Of a stretch of DNA of 64,000 bases, positions 10,201 through 19,700 are shown one piece after another; position 1 is the first letter of the stretch, and each line of letters starts with the position of its first letter. The DNA lies in NCBI GenBank assembly GCA_910589415.1, contig OU342635.1, positions 41,194,929-41,258,928 on the forward strand. The letters are read 5' to 3'. This DNA is from Malachius bipustulatus (taxonomy: Eukaryota; Arthropoda; Insecta; Coleoptera; Melyridae). The position numbers were made by a program, and so were the translations under genes. The notes beneath the pieces are model-generated. The model made no database searches and was not told the origin of the DNA. It saw only the letters and a program-made list of their open reading frames with translations.

Positions 10201-13071
10201 CATACTTGACCTGCCTCCTCTTGACATTCATATTAAGAGCGAGGCACGATTGGGCGCCTACAGGCTGAAACAAAACAAAAACTGGGACAAACCTGGGAAA
10301 ACCGGGCATTCCAGAATAACTGATATCATCGCAGATCCTATCCTGGAAATGCAATCCGATGGTATGAGTACTACGATATCATTTGTAAAACCATTCAAAG
10401 TTCTAATGGACTGGAAAGAATGGCAACAAATGGAACACCTGTGCCTGAAAAAAGGGCTGGTCTGGTACACTGACGGTTCAAAGACAGGGACAGGTACCGG
10501 AGCTGGAGTGCATGGGGTGGTCCCCGGATGCAATATTTACGTGCCACTGGGGACTCATGCCAGCATCTTCCAGGCCGAAATAAATGCAATTAGGCTATGC
10601 GTTGGAGAGAATACCAGAAGGAACTATCGAGGTAGGGAAATCTACATCCTCTCCGACAGTCAGGCTAGCCTGAAAGCCCTTGCAGCTTATGAAATCAGAT
10701 CAAAACTGGTCTGGGAATGCCTGCAAGACCTCATTGACTTAGCCAGGTGTAACGTGGTGACACTAGTTTGGGTTCCGGGTCACCGTGGGACGCCTGGTAA
10801 TGAGGCTGCAGATCAACTAGCCAAGAAAGGCGCTGTGATAAACTACACTGGGCCCGAACCAGTGTTTGGCATCCCAAAGAACACTGTACGCGGGGCGGTG
10901 GCTCAGTGGATAAGAACACAACATAGAGCACACTGGAACCGTATAACAGGAAACAAACATGGTAAGGTGATGATCAAGGAGCCCTCTCAAAACCTTGCCA
11001 GACAGATACTGCAACTAAATAGAATGCAGATCAGAACGGTGGTGGGTCTTCTCACAGGACACTGCCACCTAAGAGTACACCTACATAAACTGGGGATATA
11101 CAGAGAAGACCCAATTTGTAGACTCTGCAATGAAGAAGACGAGACAGCTTCTCATGTGATATTCGAGTGTCCAGCACTCGCACGAACGCGCTATGCGGTC
11201 CTGGGACCAATCAGTCCCGGGAGCCATCTGGCGGAAAAAACCTTGGTTAGCGGGCTGCTAAACCTTGTCAAAGGAACGGAGCTCTTCTAATCAAGGAGAA
11301 TCTAAATGTGAGAAATACAATAAGCCCGCTGGCTTCAGTGTTTGGGACCTAATAAACCATCTCTCACATTTAGTTAAAATACCAAATACCAAATACCAAA
11401 CGGTTCCTGTTAGCATCTGTTTGGGAGATTGTCTCAGGTGGTACCATTAAAAGACCCTTAAAGGGCCCTGGGTAGATCCTCTAATATGGCCTATGACATC
11501 AGTTATGGGTGTATTTTAGGTTTCGTTATAGGGCGTTATATCAACACCTTATTACGGGCAAATCGACGTCTGACCATCAGGGAGCTAGTGGGATGTAATT
11601 TGGATCTTGTCACGAGATTTTGACCGAAAAATTGTGCCAAGCCTGGACGACCGACGACCACAAAGCAAATAGTCCAGATTTATCAGGAACTGTTTAATCG
11701 TTCAGAAAAAGATGAAAACTACTTGTCAATGATCATAACAGGGTGATGAATCATGGGTTTATGATACTGACTTTGAAATGAAAGTCCAATCATGCCAGTG
11801 GGTGGGTCCAACGTCTCCCATGGCTCCACACCGTGGCTCCCTTGCGAACCGTTGCAAAAAGTCAGAAAAGTGGAGGAGTGGTGACTGGTTTTTCTATCAC
11901 TCCGAACTCGTATAAGGTTTAGGCGAAACACTCAATCACTGATCATCCCCATACTTACCAGACCTATGTTCTCATGACTTTTTCTTGTTCCTCAAACTCA
12001 GAAGACTCTTAAGAGAAGAAGATTTGAGACGATTCCCGAGGTAAAGGCAAATGCGACGAATGAGTTGAAGGGCACTACAAAACAAGCGTTTGAAAAATTA
12101 AATCACCGTTGGGTTAAATGTAAGTGGTGTGCGTTGGAGAGGAGGATATATACTTTGAAGGAGGCCCCGAAATATATGTTACTTAGAAATGAAGTACATT
12201 TTGTTTTATGACATCAATCCGCGTATATTACCTGAGTAGATGTCCAGAATGTCCATCATTTCTGAAACTTGTCAAAAAAATGTCGAAATTTCCAAAAACC
12301 GTCCACTTTTGAAAAAATATTTCAGCTCCAAAAATAAAAACACTCTTTAAAATGTACAGTACCTATAGGTATACGAAAATTTTTAAGTTATTATTTTCGC
12401 AGTTTCTTTACTACTTACTACCTACATTTTGCAAATCTTTGTCAGATTTCTTCCTTCTTCTGTGAGCAGGACGAGAAAAAGTTGAAACAAAACTGAGGCT
12501 TTGGGGATGATCTGACTTTACACCTCCAACAAAATGTGCTTCCAGTACCTATTTTTTTTATCTCGTTTTATGGCCTTGATCTACAAGTCTTTTTGGGATT
12601 TCTGGGGAAATTAGAAAATTTAATGACTTAATTGGGATGTAATCTAGTGTTTTCAAAGAACTCTACCCACAGCGTTTTCGTCGCGCCTACGAGTATTATT
12701 ACGCCTACGCCACGCCGCGCTGCATAGTGCCTAGTCCTGTAGGTATACTGTGCCAGTGATAGCGCCAATAATATTCTGCAAGTGCAGATTCTTTGAAAGT
12801 GCCAATTTTTATCAAATTAGACAAAATTAAAATAAGTAATTAATTAATACACAGACTCACTCGATTTTACATAAATAATATGTAAAAGGGACGTTATCAG
12901 CAAGATATAAGGGAGAGCGATATTTGCCAACGCTTTGATCGTATAATTAATTCCCGGAGAAAGTTCTTCGCTTGTCTTCGGCCAAAGGAAATGATGCTGG
13001 AGGAATTTTAGACAAGGCCGAAGAACTGTAATTTGTTGCTTGTTTTCAGTGGATACTTCAAGAGAGGTCAT
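4272..13071 (-). CDS. Odorant receptor OR1 (7tm_6 family), six coding exons, 392 aa
   Basis: An insect odorant receptor: a seven-helix ligand-gated cation-channel subunit that pairs with Orco in sensory-neuron dendrites. Coding exons on the minus strand are 13071-12861, 5761-5197, 5144-5036, 4680-4591, 4535-4380 and 4319-4272. All have GT-AG borders and phases 1, 2, 0, 0, 0, and they sum to 1179 nt (392 aa plus stop). The first exon carries the WP motif and first membrane segment. Exon 2 has several hydrophobic helices. The last exons hold the conserved C-terminal 7tm_6 helix (FKTQKPLVLITGPFGYMSL). An ATG in a comparable position opens OR2, so I take 13071 as the start. The sequence TAG|TTTCTG just upstream suggests a 5' UTR exon. 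Intron 1 is 7.1 kb because a LINE inserted there. No stop or frameshift is seen, so the gene appears intact. It is about 87% identical to OR2 in exon 2. Confidence 0.88.
6541..7557 (+). CDS. LINE ORF1 (RNA-binding/gag-like protein), ended by an in-frame amber codon
   Basis: It encodes 338 residues. The N-terminal 180 or so residues are low-complexity, rich in Pro, Ser, Thr, Lys and Arg. Residues from about 180 resemble the DUF4780-type domain of insect LINE ORF1 proteins (ALRVGPSREVVKATKVVVFI, then a KAFRLLENQNL segment). I see no CCHC knuckle. The TAG at 7555-7557 interrupts this domain. The same frame then stays open for 46 more codons, including a GYKAYLGFGEVTFRV segment, and ends at TAG 7696-7698. 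That is 35 bases past the ORF2 start, so the ancestral ORF1 probably had 385 residues and overlapped ORF2. Confidence 0.8.
   Translation: METNRKTKQTTEGPPQEGTSELSMDAQDVAGPQSHATLEPMQVETHSCADSQGSSSATRPASTTAEQKTASGALIQTPRPKLSGAQRRKLAVEFAKAAGVPIKPRRPRTNRQRKNPDGEAGPSRASNSASQGTATPSVKRPRSVVSTPSPAMSATKVLAKKPKHEEETVTSEPGASSQGATGSGVSYSQALTAFKMAVVMESYPEERLDQHQAKLVQQSIMQQVMGGVPGLGPQFKSTRFEKGVVFITCANEKSKRWLVDLVPKLRPWDGAALRVGPSREVVKATKVVVFIPADTPGLEEPTKAFRLLENQNLGIKTDEWSIIKQHRERDGKGTTLVL
7664..11290 (+). CDS. LINE ORF2 polyprotein: AP endonuclease, reverse transcriptase, RNase H (1208 aa, intact)
   Basis: This is the enzyme of target-primed reverse transcription. The N-terminal 230 residues form an AP-type endonuclease with the LIQEPW, GVDANSHHAVWG and SHSDHRYI motifs. 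The RT domain follows, with FLDIEGAFDN (motif A, residue about 580), PQGGVLSPLLW and YADDIVIL (catalytic Asp pair, residue about 670). RNase H follows, with YTDGS (935), QAEINAI, SDSQASL and GHRGTPGNEAAD (1039), so all its expected acidic residues are present. A CRLC...H...C motif near residue 1152 closes the protein. There is no stop or frameshift over 3.6 kb. The start at ATG 7664 overlaps the extended ORF1 frame by 35 bases. Confidence 0.92.
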   Translation: MLRALQINLQHSKAASASLCRLLAAGDVDVALIQEPWLVAGRVAGLGAARGKIIYNRAYGNSRTCIYVKNELKVLVITQLCFRDLTTVILKYHMDGAAKELVVASLYLPYDSTSPPPSQEMELLVKYCEDHNLQVIIGVDANSHHAVWGSSDTSNRGESLLQFMVSRKLELLNRGREPTFVTSRRKEIIDITLASPRIGARVVKWRVSDEPSHSDHRYIQLEINSVDKTAELYRNPRKTDWARYRAELRANLTNVKSNIACIYDIEVATEQLQVAITTSYYNNCAQTPRRKGGDVSWWNPKLAEMRQKTRKLFNKAKKTGKWDEYKTTITEYNKEIRFARRAAWRKLCQDVETTSEGARLYKLMAKDPLNPIGTLKSSNGNYTETGRETLKVLLRAHFSDCNVIEVEDGLHNTLENLNHRVTREDWRTSRHIITYEKVKWAISSFEPYKSPGPDGIYPALLEQASEDLTPVLCRIFRASLALGYIPLAWREIKEVFIPKPGRNDYDEAKAYRPISLTSFLLKAMEKLVEKHLRQTFLTERPLSQRQHAFQPGKSCESALHQLVMRIEKSLDNKEIALGAFLDIEGAFDNTSFSCMVSAARRHGVDDTTTRWLSAMLEGRRVQATLFGETMRVTVTKGCPQGGVLSPLLWDMVVDDLLIKLNNKGYYTQGYADDIVILVMGKYTKTISELMQGALNIVEEWCLGAKLRVNPVKTALVPFTKRSKMEELTPPIFFNERLQVNDRVKYLGITLDAKLTWNLHLQKAINKSKMALMACRRSFSKTWGLKPRMVHWLYIAVVRPILTYGCLVWWPKIDQKQAIMKIQSVQRLACLGITGAMNTTSTTALEAILDLPPLDIHIKSEARLGAYRLKQNKNWDKPGKTGHSRITDIIADPILEMQSDGMSTTISFVKPFKVLMDWKEWQQMEHLCLKKGLVWYTDGSKTGTGTGAGVHGVVPGCNIYVPLGTHASIFQAEINAIRLCVGENTRRNYRGREIYILSDSQASLKALAAYEIRSKLVWECLQDLIDLARCNVVTLVWVPGHRGTPGNEAADQLAKKGAVINYTGPEPVFGIPKNTVRGAVAQWIRTQHRAHWNRITGNKHGKVMIKEPSQNLARQILQLNRMQIRTVVGLLTGHCHLRVHLHKLGIYREDPICRLCNEEDETASHVIFECPALARTRYAVLGPISPGSHLAEKTLVSGLLNLVKGTELF
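11555..12195 (+). pseudogene. Mariner-family transposase relic
   Basis: Fragments in shifting frames match the mariner transposase. LTIREL comes near 11570, PGRPTTTKQIVQIYQELFN near 11640-11700, then the first catalytic-Asp block (DESWVYDTDFEMKVQS, near 11740-11790). A later block, YSPDLCSHDFFLFLKL, near 11955-12000, has Ser-His where the family has a residue before the catalytic Asp. Several frameshifts and stops mean it cannot be active. It lies in the rest of OR1 intron 1, beyond the LINE. Confidence 0.75.
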
Positions 13072-14060
13072 TTCAGTTTTCAGAAACTACACGTATTCAT
13101 ACAAGATACAAGCACCTATCGCTTCTGCTGGATGAAAAAAATATGCTCTTCTACTATTATAGAACAAAAACCTAAACTGTCTACTGTTATGAACGTAAAA
13201 TAATACTAACAGAATAGGAACATCGGTCATCAAATGAGACGGTTGTTGATTGGATAGTAAATTGAGAGACAAATTTATGGTATTAACTCTATTTTTTTCT
13301 CAATAACCCTGAATATTGCTTTGATCAATATACCTACCTACCTGCATTCAATTCATAATCCTTCACGACTCATTTCTAAAGAATATATTTTTAGAGGTCG
13401 TCTTTTCTCGATCTGTAATTGTTTTCATGCATCATATAGGTAGACATTTTTCAAAAAAAATTTTTCATTGATATAAAAATTTAGATTTAATCTAAATTAG
13501 ACCATTTTGAAAAAAAAGCCTTTATGGTGTAACCTGACCCTTAAATTCTCTTTCAAATGGTAGGTCATGTCATGAGTATTGAATAAAAAATAAGTACTGT
13601 TGTCTGATATTATGCTCAAGAATTCGAAGGGAGAACTAAAATGACGTAGCTTTATGACTCACCCTCCCCCCCCCCCCTTAACCGTCGAAGCTTCGCCCAG
13701 CCCAATTAAAAAAAAATATAGCCATTGGCAACCTCCTACTTGTGACACATCATGGGCAAGCACTTGAAATATATGCCCAAATTATAGCAGTGGCGGCCCA
13801 TGGATTGCGAAGTGAAGCGTAAATTATGCACACGACAAGGTCCGTTCAGCTCGATTTTTTTGCAAAGACAGGTCAGCTCGAAAATTCGATTTTTGTCAAA
13901 CCGGACCTTGTCAATCTGCGGACTTTGACAAAGAATTCTGATCAAACCTCCGAACCTCGCAAAAAATTTCTAGCTGAAAAAAAAATTAGCTTTTAGACCT
14001 ACTCGAATCATAAAAATTCCTAGCTGACCAGACGTTTTCTAACCCGAGGGGATGAGACGT

Positions 14061-14405
14061 TCTAACTCATGGAAATAATTACACATTTCGTGGAAATAAT
14101 TATTGGAAATGCGTGGAAATAGTAGAAATAATTTGGAAATAGTGTAGATAAGGTGTAAATAGAGGAAATTATATGGAAATAAAATGAAATTTATGTGGGA
14201 ACAGAGGAAATAATATGAAATACTAGAAATAAGAAATAGCAGTGAGCATAGTGCGAACATAAAGTGAATATATTTTCTGAGAGGGTATCCATTGCTGAAA
14301 ATAATTGTATACTATGATGGAAATAATGTGGAAATAGTTAACATAAAAGTATAAATAGTGGAAGTAAAATGGAAATAGTGGAAATAATTTAGTATGTGGA
14401 AATAA
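14061..14405. repeat. Degenerate GGAAATAAT-type minisatellite
   Basis: The motif GGAAATA, with spacers of 4-15 bases, recurs more than fifteen times on the + strand over about 345 bases. Copies are imperfect and there is no coding potential. Confidence 0.7.
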
Positions 14406-14639
14406 TTATTGTAGACTTTTGCATCAAGTGAACACTTCCTCGGTCAAACCTGACTAATTTATTAAAAATAATAACAATTTTGCAGTTGAATATGTCACAG
14501 TCTTGTTTGTGTGTGTTATATACTCGTAGGTATGGTGCAAATATTGTGCAGAGGTAATAATACATTGGTACGAGGCGTCGTATTCCGAAAAGTATCATTA
14601 AGGGTATCTCGTACAGCTAGGTGGAGCGTCATGCATATA

Positions 14640-16215
14640 TGTAAAAATTTCCGGACAATCCGAGGCTGCACTGCTGATGAGTCCCTTTAGAAGAGCCATT
14701 CCGGAGTATTCACGTCTAAGACGACGGACTTTATTGAAGAACAGCGGTCCAAGTACTGGACCCTGCGGGGCCCCTAGTTTAATCGAAAGCTCACCATTTT
14801 CATGGCCGTTTACTTCGACATAATTGCGTTCTGTCTGACACGGCGTTTCTCAATTGGGCGAAACTACCTGAGTGACCCTTCGGCACGACGGGGGGGCCTA
14901 TAATCCTACAGCTCAATTGGGCGAAGGAATTTTTAAATACCGTTGAGTTGTTTGCATGCTTTAATGTGGCTACGTTGCCAGATTTTACAGAAATTCCGAT
15001 TTTCTACATTAAATTATATTAAAAAAATAAATCATAGTTATTTATTATACAAGAGAAAAAAGTGATAGATTTTAGCTCGAGATGTGATTTCGTCCCCGAC
15101 GCGTATCCGGTGGAAAAATACTAGTGAGACATATGTATTTTTGCTAATGTAACATTATTTTCACTTTACTTTATTACTACCCTACATTACTTTTTTAGAT
15201 AAATTACCTAATTTCAAAAAAAGAAAAGACGTATTTTCACTGTTATATATTCCACAAATATAATCGACAATGTCGGAACCCATTCAAAACAAAATATAAA
15301 AATGAATGCTAATGAGAATTTTCAGTAATTAATAATTTTTGTGATCGCTATTGAAGCGTGTTACATTAAAAAAAAACTTGCATGGGTCCTAAATTGTGCA
15401 ATATCTAAGAAACAGTGCGTCCTAACCTATTTTTTGAATTTCCTACGTGCCCTTCAAGTGTGTCACACGTGTTCATTAACACCGTATCGTATACGTATTG
15501 AAAATTGTAAATATGATTATTATTGTTGCGATTTAGTTTTGAAAATAAATGTGTATTATTAAAGAGAAGTTTATTTTTTAAATTTTATTGATTAGAAGTA
15601 GTAAATTCCAGAGATATTTGGCATTGGAATTGCTTAGATTTAAAAACATGGTGAGTTTTCAGTAGAAAATATGGAAAACACGAAAGGTCATGATTTTGTT
15701 ACTAAACAATAGAAAATCATAATTCGTTAATACTATTCAACAATTCCTTGAATATAGTAAATGATAAAAAAACTTCTCTCATTGGCCACCTTTTAGTGTC
15801 GAACAAGTAGCAGTAATTGAAAATAAATCTGGCAACAGTGCTATGTATATGAGCAAGGCCACACATGTATTTCTTGTCTGTCCGCTTATCTCTTTTAATC
15901 CCCTAGTTTCTCGTTTCTCGCCCAATTGACCCTGGGATTAGTAGATAACAAAATCCTTCGCCCAATTCGGTATCGCCCGTCTGACAGGTAGCTTCGCAGA
16001 AGATTCAAATTTCGGAGCGAGAGACCCGCATTACCTACTTAGTTTCGCAAGCAAAATATCGTGATCAATTCCACGGAATTTCAAATAATATAGAGATAGG
16101 CCTGTAATAATGAATGTCTTTTTCAATCTGAAATGACAAAGATCTCGCGAGTACAGTTGCACAGTCTCTCAAAATGCAAGGTCTAGTAGTTAGGTTGGAC
16201 TTGATACGTTTTAGT
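14640..16215 (-). pseudogene. LINE reverse-transcriptase relic split by a transposon
   Basis: On the minus strand, 16215-15987 encodes fragments of RT motif A and its surroundings (FRGIDHDILLAKLSR). 14832-14640 continues with the motif B region (KLGAPQGPVLGPLFF). Frame changes and stops show decay. The two halves are contiguous once the 14841-15978 element and one copy of its target duplication are removed. The motifs resemble Jockey/CR1-type reverse transcriptases. Confidence 0.7.
14841..15978. mobile_element. Non-autonomous DNA transposon (hAT/P type, 8-bp TSD), 1138 bp
   Basis: It is flanked by the 8-bp duplication GTCTGACA at 14833-14840 and 15979-15986. Imperfect terminal inverted repeats of about 22 bp share AATTGGGCGAA (left end CGGCGTTTCTCAATTGGGCG). 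A second internal copy of the AATTGGGCGAAGG motif is near 14914. The interior is AT-rich with no recognisable transposase; a 73-codon ORF at 15341-15562 is unconvincing. Its target is the LINE relic. Confidence 0.8.
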
Positions 16216-16739
16216 GCCCCCAGAGTATTCATCCCACTCTCGCTAAAATATGAAATGGAGAAAAAACGCGCGGAAAAAAACGAACTTCAAGTAACAATGC
16301 CTAGGAATTAACCTTAAGTTATTAACTTATTATTAATGTCCTAAGGGGAAAAAATGTTTCAAGGTTTATTGATTAAAGCGGTTGCTAATCCAATTAGTTA
16401 TAGAATTATTTGATTCTACTGTAACGGATATGTATATGTATCTACATTGTTGCAATATTCATGGTTACCGAAAAAAGTTTAATACCACAAATTTGTCTCT
16501 CAATTTACCGTACAATCAACAATCAACTCATTTAATAATGTTCGATGTTCCTGTCTGTAAGTATATCCTTTTACATGTTATCATTTTTCGTTCATGGTAG
16601 TAGTGGAGTTTTTTCTTCAGTAGAGGGACGTGATTTTTTTCATCCACAGAAGCGATAGCATTAGATACTCTTATAACAGTTCAAGTTAGGCACTTGTAAG
16701 AAACCTTTATACGTTTAGTTTCAGTTTCTGAAAAAAGAA

Positions 16740-19700
16740 ATGACCGCTCTTGAAGAAGAAATCACTGAAAACAAGCAAGAAATTACAATTCTTCGATCTT
16801 GTTTAAAATCCCTCCAGTTACATTTTCTTTGGCCGAAAACAAGCGAAGAACTTTCTCCTGGAATTAATTACACGATCAAAGCGTTCGCAAATATTGCGTT
16901 TCCTTGTATCTTGCTGATAACGTCACTGTTGCATATCATTTATGTAAAAACGAGTAAGTCTGTATTTTAATAAATTACTTATTTTAATTTTGTCTAATTC
17001 TTAAAAACGAGACACTTTCAAAGAACCTGCATTTGCTTGCCGAGTGTTATTGGCACTACCACTTGCACAATTTATCTATAAGTAACTGAAACCTAAAAAA
17101 AACACGAAAATAACTGATGTTAGAGGCCTTAAAGTATTCAGATTCGGTGATAAAATATTCCGTTGAACTTGTGAATTAAATTTAATTTTGTGTGTGACTT
17201 ATAGAAGTTATTATTATCGGTATGAATAAGCCTGGTTAAATTAGTATTGTCTAGCTAGGTCTATTATGTTGCTATTTCTGTTGGTTCTATTGTCATTTTG
17301 TTTGTTGTTTTGATTTGACGCGCGCTCTGTTCACCATTTGTTCTGACGAGGCGACTTATCGGCTGCGTCGTCGTGACCAGAATATCGCAGAAGAAGAACG
17401 AACGTCGTCGTGATCGCGATCGAATGGGAAGAGCGATAATTAACTTCGTGCTATGATCATCGACTACCAAAAGGGTGGAGCATGTATTGAAATTGGTGTA
17501 GACCATGTGTAAGGGCCCTCCGAGCATCTGGATTTCCTAATAGAATCGGGGTAAGTCGATGCCGTCAATTCGTTTGGTGTAAATGGCGAATTGCTGTGGT
17601 GTTACATTGATTTTGTTAAAATTACTATTCGGGTAATTTACAATTCAATTTACTGCTATTATAGCATTAGGGTTTTGAATACTCAAGTCAACCATAAGCT
17701 GATTTTATTCACACTTTTTTTATTAGGTTATCCTCCAATGTCATTTAATTTCCGTAAATTTCCCTTTGTATGATTAAGATATGGATAGTACCAATTTATT
17801 AATATTAAAAGAAGACATTTTATTTAATAATGGGAGACGTTACTGTTTCTCTCAAATATGAATGGTGCTAAAGTATGTCACTATTTTGACCGGTATTCAT
17901 CAATAAATATAACCCCTGGGGTTATATTTTGGAACATGTCATTGGTTCAAAATTCGTAGCGTTCGTAGGGTTTGAGCATTAGACTAATCAGCTGTCAGAA
18001 AATTCAACATACAGGGTGTCCAGGTATGAGTGTAAAAGCTACACGTGGCGACCTTCCTTGGACTATTTTGAGTAAAAAATCTTAATACAAATGCTCTAAA
18101 CCTCTTCACGGTGTCACACGAGCAGGTCATCAAAGTTAGGAATTCTGGGTCACAAATATGCATATTATTGAACTTCTATTTCCTTTTGCAGTTTCCGGTT
18201 AACATTTTCAAAGACTTTCGCAAAGTCTTATTTCATTAGATTTTCGAACAGTGCAACTATATTAACTTTTTTAACATTTCAAAAAAAAGCACTTTAAGAA
18301 ATGTTAAAAAAGTTAATAATTGCACTGTTACGAAAATTAAATGAAATAAGACTTTTCAAAGGTCTTTGAAAATGTTAACCGTAACTGCAAAAGGAAATAG
18401 AAGTTCAATAATATGCATATTTGTGACTGACCCAGAATTTCTAACTTTGATGACTTCGTAGTGTGGCACCGTGAAGGACTAGAGCATTATTGTATTGAGA
18501 TTTTTTACTCAAAATAGTCCAAGGAAGGTCGCTACGTGTAGCTTTTACACTCATACCTGGACACCTTGTATAATCCCAGAGTTATATTTTGAAGTTTGAT
18601 GAATACGGACAAAATATATGAAAGATCCTATATTTGTGTCCCAATATTATTTGCAAATATTTGACCTCATGGTATGATGTGTAAGGTCTATTGCCTGTCA
18701 CATACCAGGAAGGTTAGAATAATAATTATAGAAGAAAGAATGAGAGATGTCAGCTAGGTACATAATACTGAAAGGTAAAATCAGGTATGTCGATCCATTT
18801 TTTATTATTGTTCGATAGCGATTATATTATCGTGTATTCCTTAGAATAAGCTGTTTTGAGTCGTAGAGGCGACATCGAAAATGCAGAAAGAAGGTCTACC
18901 TACACCTATTCAAATGACGTCCTCTCTTTTTGAATACAGACGACTTTTTTGTTTTTCCTGCATTGATAATGATATATGATCGGACACGATCTCGTCATCC
19001 CTCCCCGTGGTTGCAGCAAGATACACTCGGGTTTTTTTTTCAGTAATAAATCAGTAATAAATTTATAAATTAGTTCAGTAGTTCAGTTTAGTTTTCATAT
19101 CTCTCTTCTCCGTTCCGTTTCGAAGCTAAATAAATTTGAAAGGACTCGGACGGAACGTGTGAGAAGGTAATCCGTACCATTTTTCCCGAAAAGGGAATCT
19201 GACTATAAACTTTGCACTCCCATGTTTAGCACAAGAAAACATGTATTTTTTTATCTTTATGAGTAAAAGGATTATTTCGTGGAGTACGTTATGATTTAAA
19301 AATGATACTTCTGCAGGTCTTGCATGGTTCCGCCTCTCTCATACACTGACTTTGAGGTTTTGCCTTCTTTGCTCACTGTTAAAATACAGCTCCCGTTCGC
19401 TCACCTTATTTTCTTTCAATGGCATCGTCTTTAATGAGTGAAAGAGAGAGAGAGAGAGACACTTTTACAACTGAATGACTGAATCTTCAGACGATCATAG
19501 ACAATAGAAAAAAAAAGAGTTACGCATACGCAAAGATTAATGCAAGCAATTCAACTTTATTTTGATGCAGCAAGCGCTACAAAATAAACACTAACGTTGT
19601 ATCTCAATGGATTAGCCACATATTACACTTTTTTTACAATAATTATAATTGAACTCAAATAATTGGACCATTTTTTGTAGATGACTTAGACGTAGTAACA

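Larger units (their letters stand above)
6085..11398 (+). mobile_element. Nearly full-length non-LTR retrotransposon (RNase H-bearing LINE, I/LOA-like group) in OR1 intron 1
   Basis: The element has a GC-rich 5' UTR, two overlapping ORFs and a short 3' UTR ending in repeated ATACCAA units. It is bounded by a 13-bp target-site duplication, AACGGTTCCTGTT, at 6072-6084 and 11399-11411. It lies antisense to OR1. The domain order of endonuclease, reverse transcriptase, RNase H and a C-terminal Cys/His motif fits RNase H-carrying clades such as I or LOA; the exact clade needs a phylogeny. The intact ORF2 and clean duplication point to a recent insertion. Confidence 0.9.
13072..16739. other. Divergent interval between the two head-to-head odorant receptor genes
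   Basis: It contains the upstream parts of both OR genes. Blocks next to each gene, about 13090-13290 and 16480-16739, are inverted copies of each other. Each includes an ATTTGTCTCTCAATTTAC motif and a donor-like GTAAGT (16558) or GTTAGT, probably a 5' UTR exon. The middle holds poly-C (13666-13678), a degenerate GGAAATA repeat, a LINE relic and an 8-bp-TSD transposon. I see no further gene. Confidence 0.6.

Noticed and set aside
17264..17527. 87-aa minus-strand ORF resembling a polyprotein fragment
   Set aside because: No conserved catalytic motif; Arg/Ser-rich part is simple sequence.
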